From contig NZ_BARG01000021.1 in assembly GCF_000376565.1 (NCBI RefSeq), positions 124,001-188,000 of the forward strand: a DNA stretch of 64,000 nucleotides. Direction: 5' to 3'. Below the pieces are notes generated by a model that worked only from the letters and a program-made list of their open reading frames with translations, did not search any database and was not told the origin of the DNA. The position numbers and the translations under genes are program-made. This document shows, piece after piece, positions 54,948 through 62,841 of this stretch (position 1 is the first letter of the stretch; the number at the start of each line of letters is the position of its first letter). This DNA is from Streptomyces hokutonensis (GTDB lineage: Bacteria > Actinomycetota > Actinomycetes > Streptomycetales > Streptomycetaceae).

Positions 54948-55637
54948 TCAGTCCTCGTACTCGTCGTGGTACAGAACACGTGCGCTGCCGGCGGGCGCCC
55001 CCAGCACCGACGCGCGCCCCTTCGGCTCCTCCCACTCCTCCTGCCGCCCCAACGCGGTCAGGTCGAGGAACGACGTAGTCGAGCCGAGCCCGTCGAGCCC
55101 GCGCTCGTAGGTCGAGTAGGTGTGGAACACCCGGTCGCGGTCCCGCAGGAAGCAGCTGACCCCGGGCCGCTCGACGGGTTCCCCGTCCCCGACGAGCGTC
55201 ACGTCGAAGTCCCAGTTGAACTCCCCGCCGAAGGACGAGTACCAGGGCACCGTCCACCCCATCCGCGCCTTGAACGGCAGGATCTTCGTGTACGGCGCCC
55301 TCGACACGGCGGCGAACGTGGTGCCGCGCGCCTTCAGATGGGCGAGATGCCCGATCTGGTCGAGGAACGCGGAGCAGCTGCGGCAGCCCGCGTCCCACTC
55401 GGGCGCGAACATGAAGTGGTAGACGACGAGTTGGCCGCGTCCCTCGAAGAGGTCGAGCAGGCCGGCCTTCCCGTCGCCGCCCTCGAAGAGATATTCCTTG
55501 TCGATCTCCACCATGGGCAGCCCGCGCCGCTCGGCGTTGAGCGCGTCCCGCGCGCGCGTGGCCGCCTTCTCCTTGCCGAGCAGTTCCTCGCGCGCCGCGC
55601 GCCACTGCGCGCGCGAGACGATCTCCGGAAGCGACAT
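54948..55637 (-). CDS. DUF899 thioredoxin-like protein
   Basis: 229 residues of the DUF899 family, which has a thioredoxin-like fold. It shows the N-terminal LPEIVSRAQWRAAREELLGKEKAATRARD-type helix, EIDKEYLFEG, the FAPEWDAGCRSCSAFLDQIG motif with Cys pair near 84-87 and SRAPYTKILPFKARMGWTVPWYSSFGGEFNWDF near 111-143. A redox role is likely, but no substrate is known. It is the third gene of the amidohydrolase-P450-DUF899 run, 78 bp after the P450. Confidence 0.9.
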   Translation of the reverse strand: MSLPEIVSRAQWRAAREELLGKEKAATRARDALNAERRGLPMVEIDKEYLFEGGDGKAGLLDLFEGRGQLVVYHFMFAPEWDAGCRSCSAFLDQIGHLAHLKARGTTFAAVSRAPYTKILPFKARMGWTVPWYSSFGGEFNWDFDVTLVGDGEPVERPGVSCFLRDRDRVFHTYSTYERGLDGLGSTTSFLDLTALGRQEEWEEPKGRASVLGAPAGSARVLYHDEYED

Positions 55638-55715
55638 GGGCCCTCCTGTGACAACGGTCCGTTCAGGGGTGGACCGGGGCGCGGACCGGAACTCATCGCT
55701 GCCGCGAAAAGAATT

Positions 55716-57026
55716 TCAGGCCGAGTGCTTCCCGTACGACACCGGGAGCGTGAGCAGCCCCCGCGCGCGCAGCGAGGGCCGCCACCGCACCTCGCCCTCC
55801 CCCAACTCCAGCCGGGGGAAGCGCTCCAGCAGGGCGGCGAGGGCGATCTCGGTCTCGGCGCGGGCCAGCGGTGCGCCCAGGCAGTAGTGGATGCCGTGGC
55901 CCAGCGAGAGATGCCCGGTGGTGTCGCGGCCGAGGTCGAGCCGGTCCGGGTCGGGGAAGCGGCCGGGGTCGCGGTTGGCGGCGGACGGGGACACCCAGAC
56001 CGTCTCGCCGGCGGGGATGGTGACCCCGCCGATGGTGACGTCCTCGACGGGGAAGCGCCGGATGGCGAGCAGCGCGGGCCCTTCGTAGCGCAGGAACTCC
56101 TCGACGGCTGCGGGGAGTTGGCCTGGGTCCTTGCGCAACGCGGCCAGCTGCTCCGGGTGTTGCAGCAGGGCGAGCACCGCGTTGCCGATGAGCTGGACGG
56201 TGTTCTCGTACCCGGCGAAGAGGATGAGGAAGGCCAGCGACATCAGCTCGTCCTCGCTGAGCCGGTCGTCCTCGTCGCGTACGGCGATCAGGTCGGAGAG
56301 CAGGTCGTCGCCGGGCTCTTCCCGTTTGTCGGCGAGGAGTCGGGTGAAGAAGCCGAGCATCGCGACGACCGCGTGCTTGCCGGCCTCGGGCGGTGTCCCG
56401 GGGGCGGGCGCGACCAGGGTGTCGGTCCACACCCGGAAGTCCCTGCGGTGCCGGTCGGGCACGCCGAGCAGGTCGCAGATGACGGTGATGGGCAGGGGCG
56501 CCGCGTAGGAGGCGATGAGATCGGTGTCGCCGTTCTCGCCCAGTGCGTCGAGGAGTTGGTCGGCGGTGCGTCGAATCGGCGTACGGAGCAACTCGGTTCG
56601 GCGCACCGCGAGTGAGCCGGAGGGGCGCGCCGGTGTCGAGAGTGCGGGCGCGCGGAGGCCCGAAGGGCTGAGCACGGTCGTGCTCTCGACACCGGCTGGA
56701 GCGCCCCGGAGGCGAGCCGCGGAAGAAAGAGGGGTGAAGGCACGGCCGACCAGGCGGCGGATGCGGGTGTGGTCCGGCGGATCCATGTTCAGGAGGTTCG
56801 CGTCGAGCGCGGGCGGCAGCGCGAACCCCTTGTAGGTCCCCGCGGTGGCATGCCTCTTGTCCAGCGAGAGCCGAGGGTCGGCCAGCGCCGCCCGGACGTC
56901 CTCGTACCGGGTGACGAGCCAGGCGGGGGTGCCGTCGGGGCCGGCGATGCGGTGCACGGGGGCGCTGTCGCGCAGGCGCCGGTACACGTCGTACGGGTGG
57001 TCGAGAAGGCCGTCCGCGAGATCCAT
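55716..57026 (-). CDS. Cytochrome P450 interrupted by a 42-residue in-frame insertion
   Basis: 436 residues, versus about 395-400 expected. The oxygen-binding I-helix FAGYENTVQLIG, ExxR (EEFLRY), and heme motif GHGIHYCLGAPLARAE with Cys382 are intact, so the enzyme may be active. Residues 100-141 interrupt the conserved segment after helix C: RAFTP is separated from RRTELLRTPIRR. The interrupting DNA (56604-56729) is a palindromic element. The insertion lies in a surface loop region between helices C and D. Substrate is unknown. No ferredoxin gene is adjacent. The amidohydrolase gene ends 32 bp upstream, same strand. Confidence 0.9.
   Translation of the reverse strand: MDLADGLLDHPYDVYRRLRDSAPVHRIAGPDGTPAWLVTRYEDVRAALADPRLSLDKRHATAGTYKGFALPPALDANLLNMDPPDHTRIRRLVGRAFTPLSSAARLRGAPAGVESTTVLSPSGLRAPALSTPARPSGSLAVRRTELLRTPIRRTADQLLDALGENGDTDLIASYAAPLPITVICDLLGVPDRHRRDFRVWTDTLVAPAPGTPPEAGKHAVVAMLGFFTRLLADKREEPGDDLLSDLIAVRDEDDRLSEDELMSLAFLILFAGYENTVQLIGNAVLALLQHPEQLAALRKDPGQLPAAVEEFLRYEGPALLAIRRFPVEDVTIGGVTIPAGETVWVSPSAANRDPGRFPDPDRLDLGRDTTGHLSLGHGIHYCLGAPLARAETEIALAALLERFPRLELGEGEVRWRPSLRARGLLTLPVSYGKHSA
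56604..56729. mobile_element. MITE-like palindromic element inserted in-frame in the P450 gene
   Basis: 126 bp, exactly 42 codons. The arms CCGGTGTCGAGAG and CTCTCGACACCGG are perfect 13-bp inverted repeats. They are flanked by imperfect GGGGCGC/GCGCCCC extensions and outer CCGCG/CGCGG ends (56606-56722). A second internal palindrome GAGCACG-GT-CGTGCTC lies at 56671-56686. No stop codon occurs in the P450 frame. No target-site duplication is obvious. Other copies should exist if it is mobile. Confidence 0.7.
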
Positions 57027-57058
57027 GGAGGACAGCCTAGAGGCGACCGGGGCGCGGC

Positions 57059-58423
57059 TCAGGTGTCGTATTCCTGAATGCGCCGCCCGTGGCTCCGGTC
57101 GACGAGTGCGGGCAGCCGGTCCTCCAACTCCCGTACGACTGCGGGCACATCGAGGGTCAGCAGCTCGCGGTCGCGCATCAGGACGCGGCCGTCGACGATC
57201 GTGGTGTGGACGTCGGCGGAGCGGGCGCTGTGCACGAGGGTGGCGGCGAGGTCGTGGACGGGCTGGGTGTGCGGCCCGGTGAGGTCGACCAGGATGATGT
57301 CGGCCCGCCGGCCCGGCGCGATGGACCCGATCGAGTCACCCAGTCCGACCGCCTGCGCACTCTGGAGGGTGGCGTGGTGCAGCGCCTGACGGGATGTCAG
57401 CCAGCGGGGGTCGCCCTCGGTCGACTTCTGGACGAGGGACGTGAGGGCCATCGACTCCCATACGTCGAGGGAGTTGTTGGAGGCGGCGCCGTCCGTGGCG
57501 AGTCCGACCGGGATGCCGATGGCGCGCAGGGCACGGATCGGAGTGGTGTCGGGCCAGCCGAACTTGAGGTAGCCGCGGGGCGCGGTGGCCACCGCGACAC
57601 GGCCGCTCGCGCCCTCCAGGACGGGCAGGTCGCGTTCGGTGATGCCGGTGCCGTGGGCGATGAGCAGGTCGGTGGCCAACAGGCCTGCGTGGTCGAGGAC
57701 TTCGATGGGGGTGACGCCGTGGCGGGCGAGGCTGGTGTCGGTCTGGTCGCGGTTCTCGGCGGCGTGGATGTGGACGGGGAGGCCGTGCTCCAGGGCGAGT
57801 TCGGCGGTGGCGGTGAGGTCGGCGTCAGTCACTGTGTAGGGGGCGTGCGGGGCGAGGGCGGTGGTGATGCGACCGCCGGCCGTGCCCCGGTGCCGTAGCG
57901 CGAACTCCACTGATTTCTCCCGGCCTTGAGGGCCCTGGGAGGAGAAGTAGGCCTCGCCGAGGTGGGCGCGGATCCCGCACTCGGCGACCACGGCGGCGAC
58001 CGTGTCCATCGAGAAGTAGTGGTCGGCGAAGCAGGTGACCCCGGCGCGGATCATTTCGGCACAGGCGAGCCGCGCCCCCAACTCGACGTCTTTTTCGGTG
58101 AGGTTTGACTCGACGGGCCAGACGACGTCGTTGAACCACTCCTCCGTGGGCAGGTCCTCGGCGAGCCCGCGCAGCGCGACCATCGGCGCGTGGGTGTGGC
58201 AGTTGATCAGCCCCGGCAGGGCGACCTGCCCGCGCGCGTCGATGCGTTCGACGGCGGCGAGGCCGACCGCGTCCGCCGCGCTCGTCACCGACGCGACGAG
58301 CCCGTCCCGTACGACGATCTCGGCGTCCTCCCGGAACCCGATCCGCTCTTGATCGTCGTGCACGAGGACGGTGCATCGGGTGATGATGAGATCGGCGGCA
58401 GCTTCGGTTCGAGAGGGCCTCAT
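57059..58423 (-). CDS. Amidohydrolase, MTA/SAH-deaminase or chlorohydrolase type
   Basis: 454 residues. Metal-dependent hydrolase of the ATZ/TRZ subgroup: INCHTHAPMVALRG with His76 and His78, the HIHAAENRDQTD segment near 235, and GLATDGAASNNSLDVWES near 309 with the metal Asp. The C-terminal GRRADIILVDLTGPHTQPVHD is the usual beta-sandwich part. The pattern EEWFNDVVWPVESNLT near 96-111 is typical of 5'-methylthioadenosine/S-adenosylhomocysteine deaminases, so deamination of an adenosine thioether is the first guess. It leads a run with the P450 and DUF899 genes. Confidence 0.9.
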   Translation of the reverse strand: MRPSRTEAAADLIITRCTVLVHDDQERIGFREDAEIVVRDGLVASVTSAADAVGLAAVERIDARGQVALPGLINCHTHAPMVALRGLAEDLPTEEWFNDVVWPVESNLTEKDVELGARLACAEMIRAGVTCFADHYFSMDTVAAVVAECGIRAHLGEAYFSSQGPQGREKSVEFALRHRGTAGGRITTALAPHAPYTVTDADLTATAELALEHGLPVHIHAAENRDQTDTSLARHGVTPIEVLDHAGLLATDLLIAHGTGITERDLPVLEGASGRVAVATAPRGYLKFGWPDTTPIRALRAIGIPVGLATDGAASNNSLDVWESMALTSLVQKSTEGDPRWLTSRQALHHATLQSAQAVGLGDSIGSIAPGRRADIILVDLTGPHTQPVHDLAATLVHSARSADVHTTIVDGRVLMRDRELLTLDVPAVVRELEDRLPALVDRSHGRRIQEYDT

Positions 58424-58549
58424 CACGCCAACGTACGACGCCGTCCTCGTGCCGCGTGAGCCGAACCGCGCATCCCGGCGTTGTGCTTTCGCGGACCGGT
58501 CCGGGCCCACACCCTTGGCTCAGGACAAGGCTTCTGGAAGGAGCCCCGC

Positions 58550-59500
58550 ATGCTCCTCGGCACCTGGAATCTGGAGAACCTGTACCGTCCCGGCGGCCCG
58601 TTCGGCCCCAAGGACAAGGCGGCCTACGAGGCGAAGCTCGCCTCCCTCGCCGCGGTGATCACGGAGCTGGACCCGGTGCTGCTGGGCGTCCAGGAGGTCG
58701 GGGAGCCCGAGGCGCTCCAGGACCTGGCCGGGATGCTGAGCGGCGAGTGGCACATCGCCCTGTCCGCGCATCCGGACGGCCGCGGCATCCGGGTCGGCTT
58801 CCTCAGCCGCACGGCACCACAGGTGATCGCCGACACGAACGCGTTCCCGGCGAAGCTGCGCCCTGTGCAGTCCGACGACTCGGGGGCCGTGGAACCGACC
58901 GCGGGCCGGGGCTTCCTGGCTGTGGAGGTCACGACGGACACCGGCACGCTGACGGTGGCGGTCGCCCATCTGAAGTCCAAGCTGCTGACCTACCCGGGTA
59001 ACCGTTTCTTCCCCCACGACGAGAGCGAACGGGCCCGCTACGGCGCCTACGCGCTCTACCGGCGGGCCGCCGAGGCGGCGACCCTGCGGGCGCTGGCCGA
59101 CGAACTGCTCGCCGGTGACGGCCGTACCCGGGACGTGGCCGTCCTCGGTGACATGAACGACGAGGTGCAGGCGGCCACCACACAGATCCTGCTCGGCCCG
59201 CCCGGCTCCGAGATCGGCACACCCGGCTACGACCGCCCGGACCAGGGCGACGCGGTCCGGCTGTGGGACGTGGCCCCGCTCATCCCCGCCGACCAGCGCT
59301 ACTCCCGCATCAACTCCGGGCGCCGCGAACTGATCGACCACATTCTGGCCAGCCACCACCTCGTGCACCAGGTGACGGCGGCGGGGACGGGCCTTCCGGG
59401 TGCCGGAGCGCCCCGACTGCCGTCCGTGGGGCCGGATCCGGCGGCACGGCGCGAGGCGCCGGGGTCGGACCACGCACCGGTGTGGGTGCGGGTGGAGTAG
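58550..59500 (+). CDS. Endonuclease/exonuclease/phosphatase-family protein
   Basis: 316 residues, GGAAGGAG about 6 bases before the ATG. The EEP fold catalytic residues are seen: Asn in WNLENLY (6-12), Glu in GVQEVGE near 49, the active-site region VAVAHLKSKLLTY near 136, Asp/Asn in LGDMNDE near 202, and SDHAPVWVRVE at the end with the catalytic His. No signal peptide is present, so it acts in the cytoplasm. Related proteins cleave DNA/RNA, nucleotides or phosphoinositides, and the substrate is open. Confidence 0.9.
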   Translation: MLLGTWNLENLYRPGGPFGPKDKAAYEAKLASLAAVITELDPVLLGVQEVGEPEALQDLAGMLSGEWHIALSAHPDGRGIRVGFLSRTAPQVIADTNAFPAKLRPVQSDDSGAVEPTAGRGFLAVEVTTDTGTLTVAVAHLKSKLLTYPGNRFFPHDESERARYGAYALYRRAAEAATLRALADELLAGDGRTRDVAVLGDMNDEVQAATTQILLGPPGSEIGTPGYDRPDQGDAVRLWDVAPLIPADQRYSRINSGRRELIDHILASHHLVHQVTAAGTGLPGAGAPRLPSVGPDPAARREAPGSDHAPVWVRVE

Positions 59501-59520
59501 CCACCGACGTACCGAACCGG

Positions 59521-61380
59521 CTATACGGCGACGGGGAGTTCGATGGCACGCAGCCCGACCCGCCCGCGCCCCCGCTCGAACTCCTCCAGCAGATCGGTGA
59601 GTTGTTCGATGTGCCGGCGGGTGAGCCGTCCCGTGTCGTCGAGGTGGACGGCGCAGGCGGTGGTGGTGTCGACGAGTCGTTCGAGGACGGCGGCGACCTC
59701 GTCGGTGCCCTCCGTGTGCCGGGCGAGGGCGGGGAGTTCGGCGGCCGAGACGGCGATGGCGCCGCGGGCCTCGGCGAGCGTGCGGTAGGCCTCGCGGCGC
59801 AGGGTCCAGCGCTCGGCGCGGTCGCCGGACTCGCTCAGCACATGCACGAGATAGGCGTGCGCGGCCTCGCCGGCGGCCGCGAGCCGCGCCCGCACTCCCC
59901 CGCCGCGCTTCCCCGGCATCGGCAGATGCCCGACGATCAGGACGATCGCGCAGGCCATCAGCGTCTCCCCGATCCGGCCGGCGGAGGCCTGCGGTTCGCC
60001 GCCGACCATCACGAGCGAGAGTACGAGGACGGTGACGACGGCGGTCTGCGCGGCGAAGTGCCGGGTGGCGACCGGAATGAGCGCACCGCAGAGCGCCACG
60101 AGCGCGACGAGCCCCTCCGGTCGGGGCAGCACGGCGGCGAACCCGGCGAAGAGGAGCGCCCCCAGCACGGTCCCCGCCGCCCGGCTCAGCGCCCGGGAGG
60201 CGAGCGGTCCGAGGTCGGGCTTGACGAGGAAGACGGCGGTGGCGGGCAGCCAGTACCAGTGCTCGTGCAGCCCGTACCAGCGGGCCTGGTGCAGGGCCTG
60301 CGCGACAGCGACACTGGCCCCGAAGCAGAGGGCGACCCGGAAGCCGTACTCACGCCCTCCGGCACCAAAGGCCGTACGGAACAGATCAGTTGTGGTCCTC
60401 CGGCGGGTGTGCAGATCACTCCCCTCCGCCTGGTCGAAGGCGTCGGCGGCGTGCAGCAGGGCGTCGTCGAGGGCGCGCAGCGCGGGCGCGGAACGGTTGG
60501 GCGCGGGCAACGGCCCGGTGTGCGCGTTGTCGCGCACGGCGGCGGCGAGCCGACGCGGCCCTTCACCCACGCGGGCCGACACCGCCTCCCCCGCCCAGGC
60601 GAGCGCGGTCGCGGCCTCGGCGAGCGGCAGCGCGGCGGCGTACTGCCCGTGCAGCCGCCGCTCGGCCGCGGAACTGGCGTACCGCCGCAGCCGGGGCCCG
60701 GCGAGGGCGTCCTGCGCGTGATCGAGAGCGGCGGTGAGCGCGGCGCGCCGGGCCGTCGCGTCCGGACCGCCGGTGGCGTCGAGCAGCGCGGCGATCGCGT
60801 CGTAGACGGCGGCCACGGCGTCCCGCTCGCCGTCGAAGCGGTAGTCGCCGGCGATGGCCCCGGGCGTGGGCAGCGCCAGCCGCAGCCCGACCAGCCAGGC
60901 GGCCCCGGCGAGAAACGCGAGGGCCCGCTGCCAGCCCGGTTCGGGCAGGGGCATCCCGGCACCGATGGCGGAGGCGACGAGCAGTTGCGTACCGGCACCG
61001 GACGCGACCGGCCCGACGGCGCTGAACCCGCCGGCGACCAGCCCGATCCCGGTGAGGAGCAGAGTCAGCACGACGGCTCCGACGTGTTCCCCCGCATACG
61101 TCCCGACGAGCAGCCCCGAGGCGCCCGCGAGGGCGGGCCCGCCGAGCCGCTTGACGGAGGCCCGCCGGCTGCCGGGCCGGTCGTTGATCCCGGCGAGCAT
61201 GGCGCCGAGCGCGGCCAGCACGCCGAGAGACGTCCGGTCGACGAGTACGGCGACGAGGAGGAGCGGCCCGGCGGACAGCGCCCCCCGCGTGACCGCGCTC
61301 CAGGGAACCGGCCCGCGCTGGGCGCGCAGGGCGTGGGCGAGCCAGGGCGGAAGGGACAGTGCGACGGTGCGTCGGGACAC
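59521..61380 (-). CDS. FUSC-family membrane transporter
   Basis: 619 residues from GTG with AGGAG four bases upstream; longer in-frame starts run through non-coding DNA. Two membrane blocks of five to six helices each (about 20-165 and 345-490) are separated by a helical cytoplasmic domain (ERDAVAAVYDAIAALLDATGG), with a soluble C-terminal domain (RRHIEQLTDLLEEFERGRG). This is the fusaric-acid/aromatic-carboxylate efflux architecture (YccS, AaeB). It likely exports aromatic acids. No dedicated regulator is adjacent. Confidence 0.88.
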   Translation of the reverse strand: MSRRTVALSLPPWLAHALRAQRGPVPWSAVTRGALSAGPLLLVAVLVDRTSLGVLAALGAMLAGINDRPGSRRASVKRLGGPALAGASGLLVGTYAGEHVGAVVLTLLLTGIGLVAGGFSAVGPVASGAGTQLLVASAIGAGMPLPEPGWQRALAFLAGAAWLVGLRLALPTPGAIAGDYRFDGERDAVAAVYDAIAALLDATGGPDATARRAALTAALDHAQDALAGPRLRRYASSAAERRLHGQYAAALPLAEAATALAWAGEAVSARVGEGPRRLAAAVRDNAHTGPLPAPNRSAPALRALDDALLHAADAFDQAEGSDLHTRRRTTTDLFRTAFGAGGREYGFRVALCFGASVAVAQALHQARWYGLHEHWYWLPATAVFLVKPDLGPLASRALSRAAGTVLGALLFAGFAAVLPRPEGLVALVALCGALIPVATRHFAAQTAVVTVLVLSLVMVGGEPQASAGRIGETLMACAIVLIVGHLPMPGKRGGGVRARLAAAGEAAHAYLVHVLSESGDRAERWTLRREAYRTLAEARGAIAVSAAELPALARHTEGTDEVAAVLERLVDTTTACAVHLDDTGRLTRRHIEQLTDLLEEFERGRGRVGLRAIELPVAV

Positions 61381-61532
61381 GGAGCTCCTGTCGTGGCGAG
61401 GGCGGGGTGTGCCTTCGGGCGACGGTGGCCGGGGCGGAACTGAGGCTGTGTGTCCACGGTAGTTCGGGGACTTGTGCGGAACGGGCCGGTGGTATTTCGG
61501 GGGTGTGAAGGTTGGCCGTAGCGGTGCCTTCT

Positions 61533-62297
61533 TTATGAACGCAACGCCCGGAAGAGGGCTTCCGCGTCGGAAACCGCGTGCGTGAGCGCCTCCGGTTCCG
61601 GGCGCAGCCCCGCCACGATGTCGTCGACGCGCCGCAGCCCGGCCCGCTCCAGCAGCCGCTTCTCGTTCGTCACCCACTCCCCCCGCCCCGCCAGCACCCC
61701 GTGCCCGGCCTGTACGGCGGCCACGGCGAGCGCGCCGGCGACCTCGGTGAGGCGGCCCTTCGGGGCGTGGTGGTCCCGCGCGTACGCGAGGGTGGCGCGG
61801 GCGGTGCCGTGCCAGCGTTCGGCGGCGGAGCGCCGCAGCTGCTCGGGATAGGTGTCGGGGCGAGGCAGTTCACCCCGCAGCACACGGTTGATCGCGAGTT
61901 CGGCGACCACCAGGTAGCTGGGGATTCCGGCGAGATGGAACAGCAACGGCTCCACCCGGAACCGCCCTTCCTCAGCCTCCGCCAACTCCCGCTCCACCAC
62001 GGCCAGATCGCGATAGTGCACGTCGACCCGCCGCCCGTCGATCGTGAGCCAGGCACCCCCGTTGAAGACTCCGCCACCCCACCCGCCGACCTCGGAGACC
62101 TCGCCCTCCCAGCCGAGGGCGCGGAGATCGGCCGGGTCGAAGGAGCCGCGGTAGTAGACCGCCAAGTCCCAGTCGCTGTCGGGGCGGTGGGTGCCCTGGG
62201 CGCGGGAGCCGCCGAGGGCGACGGCACGGACGGTGGGGAGGGCGGCGAGACGGTCGGCGGTGGTGTCGAGGAACTGGGCGTCGTCGAGCGTGGGCAC
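61533..62297 (-). CDS. Nucleotidyltransferase-domain protein
   Basis: 254 residues from GTG with TTGGAG about 8 bases upstream; GTG 62351 is a longer alternative. The Pol-beta-type nucleotidyltransferase motif GGSRAQGTHRPDSDWDLAVYY (29-49) supplies GGS and the metal ligands Asp42 and Asp44. A third acidic residue lies in RRVDVHYRD. The C-terminal helical region (RRSAAERWHGTARATLAYARDHH) resembles the HEPN-like half of aminoglycoside-type nucleotidyltransferases. It may modify a small molecule or protein; the target is not evident. Confidence 0.87.
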   Translation of the reverse strand: MPTLDDAQFLDTTADRLAALPTVRAVALGGSRAQGTHRPDSDWDLAVYYRGSFDPADLRALGWEGEVSEVGGWGGGVFNGGAWLTIDGRRVDVHYRDLAVVERELAEAEEGRFRVEPLLFHLAGIPSYLVVAELAINRVLRGELPRPDTYPEQLRRSAAERWHGTARATLAYARDHHAPKGRLTEVAGALAVAAVQAGHGVLAGRGEWVTNEKRLLERAGLRRVDDIVAGLRPEPEALTHAVSDAEALFRALRS

Positions 62298-62388
62298 GAC
62301 TGCGGCTCCAACCGGTCGGTCGGGGAAGGGAATCGCCGGAAGCGTACGCACGCGGTGCGCCCGGCGCCACGCGATATCGCCGAGCCCC

Positions 62389-62841
62389 TCAGCCCGTCGC
62401 CGTCACCCCGAAGTCCGCCCCCGAGATGTCCCCGAGCGCCTCCGTGATCCGCAGCAACGGCTCGCGCAGTACGGTCAGTTCGGTGCGCATCGTCTCGGCC
62501 TGGGGCCAGGCGGCCTCGTGGTCGAGGGGGGCGGTGTCGGCGGGGCAGCGGGCCTCGTAGGCGGCGAGGCGGGGATGCCAGGTGCTGGTGAAGGGGCGGA
62601 TGGTGTCGTTGACGAGGGCGTAGGCGAGGCTCTGGACGGTCGGTGCGCCGGAGCCGCGTTCCAGGCCCACGCTGTACGTGTGCAGCGTCCCGCGCGTGAA
62701 GTCGATCAGCGACTTCAGGGACGCCAGCGCCTCGCGCAGACTGCCCGTGCCGGGTGCCAGTTCCTGCACCCCGATCCGGGTGACCAGCTCGACCTGGATG
62801 TCGAAGGCGGCCATCCGCTCCGACTCGCTGGGTGCCGCCAT
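62389..62841 (-). CDS. Possible internal translation product: C-terminal domain of the P-loop gene
   Basis: An ATG at 62841 is preceded by GGAGGGAGG at five bases, the strongest ribosome-binding site in the area, although it lies inside the longer frame. The 150 residues (from MAAPSESERMAAFDIQVEL to GADFGVTATG) look like a self-contained helical protein with IGVQELAPGTGSLREAL and YALVNDTIRPFTSTWHPRLA. Either this is a separate gene that lost the stop of its upstream neighbour, or the domain is made both alone and as a fusion. I do not recognise its function. Confidence 0.5.
   Translation of the reverse strand: MAAPSESERMAAFDIQVELVTRIGVQELAPGTGSLREALASLKSLIDFTRGTLHTYSVGLERGSGAPTVQSLAYALVNDTIRPFTSTWHPRLAAYEARCPADTAPLDHEAAWPQAETMRTELTVLREPLLRITEALGDISGADFGVTATG

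Noticed and set aside
56604..56729. Intein or group II intron in the P450
   Set aside because: It is only 126 bp, with no splicing motifs, no intron domain V and no reverse transcriptase; the insert reads through in frame.
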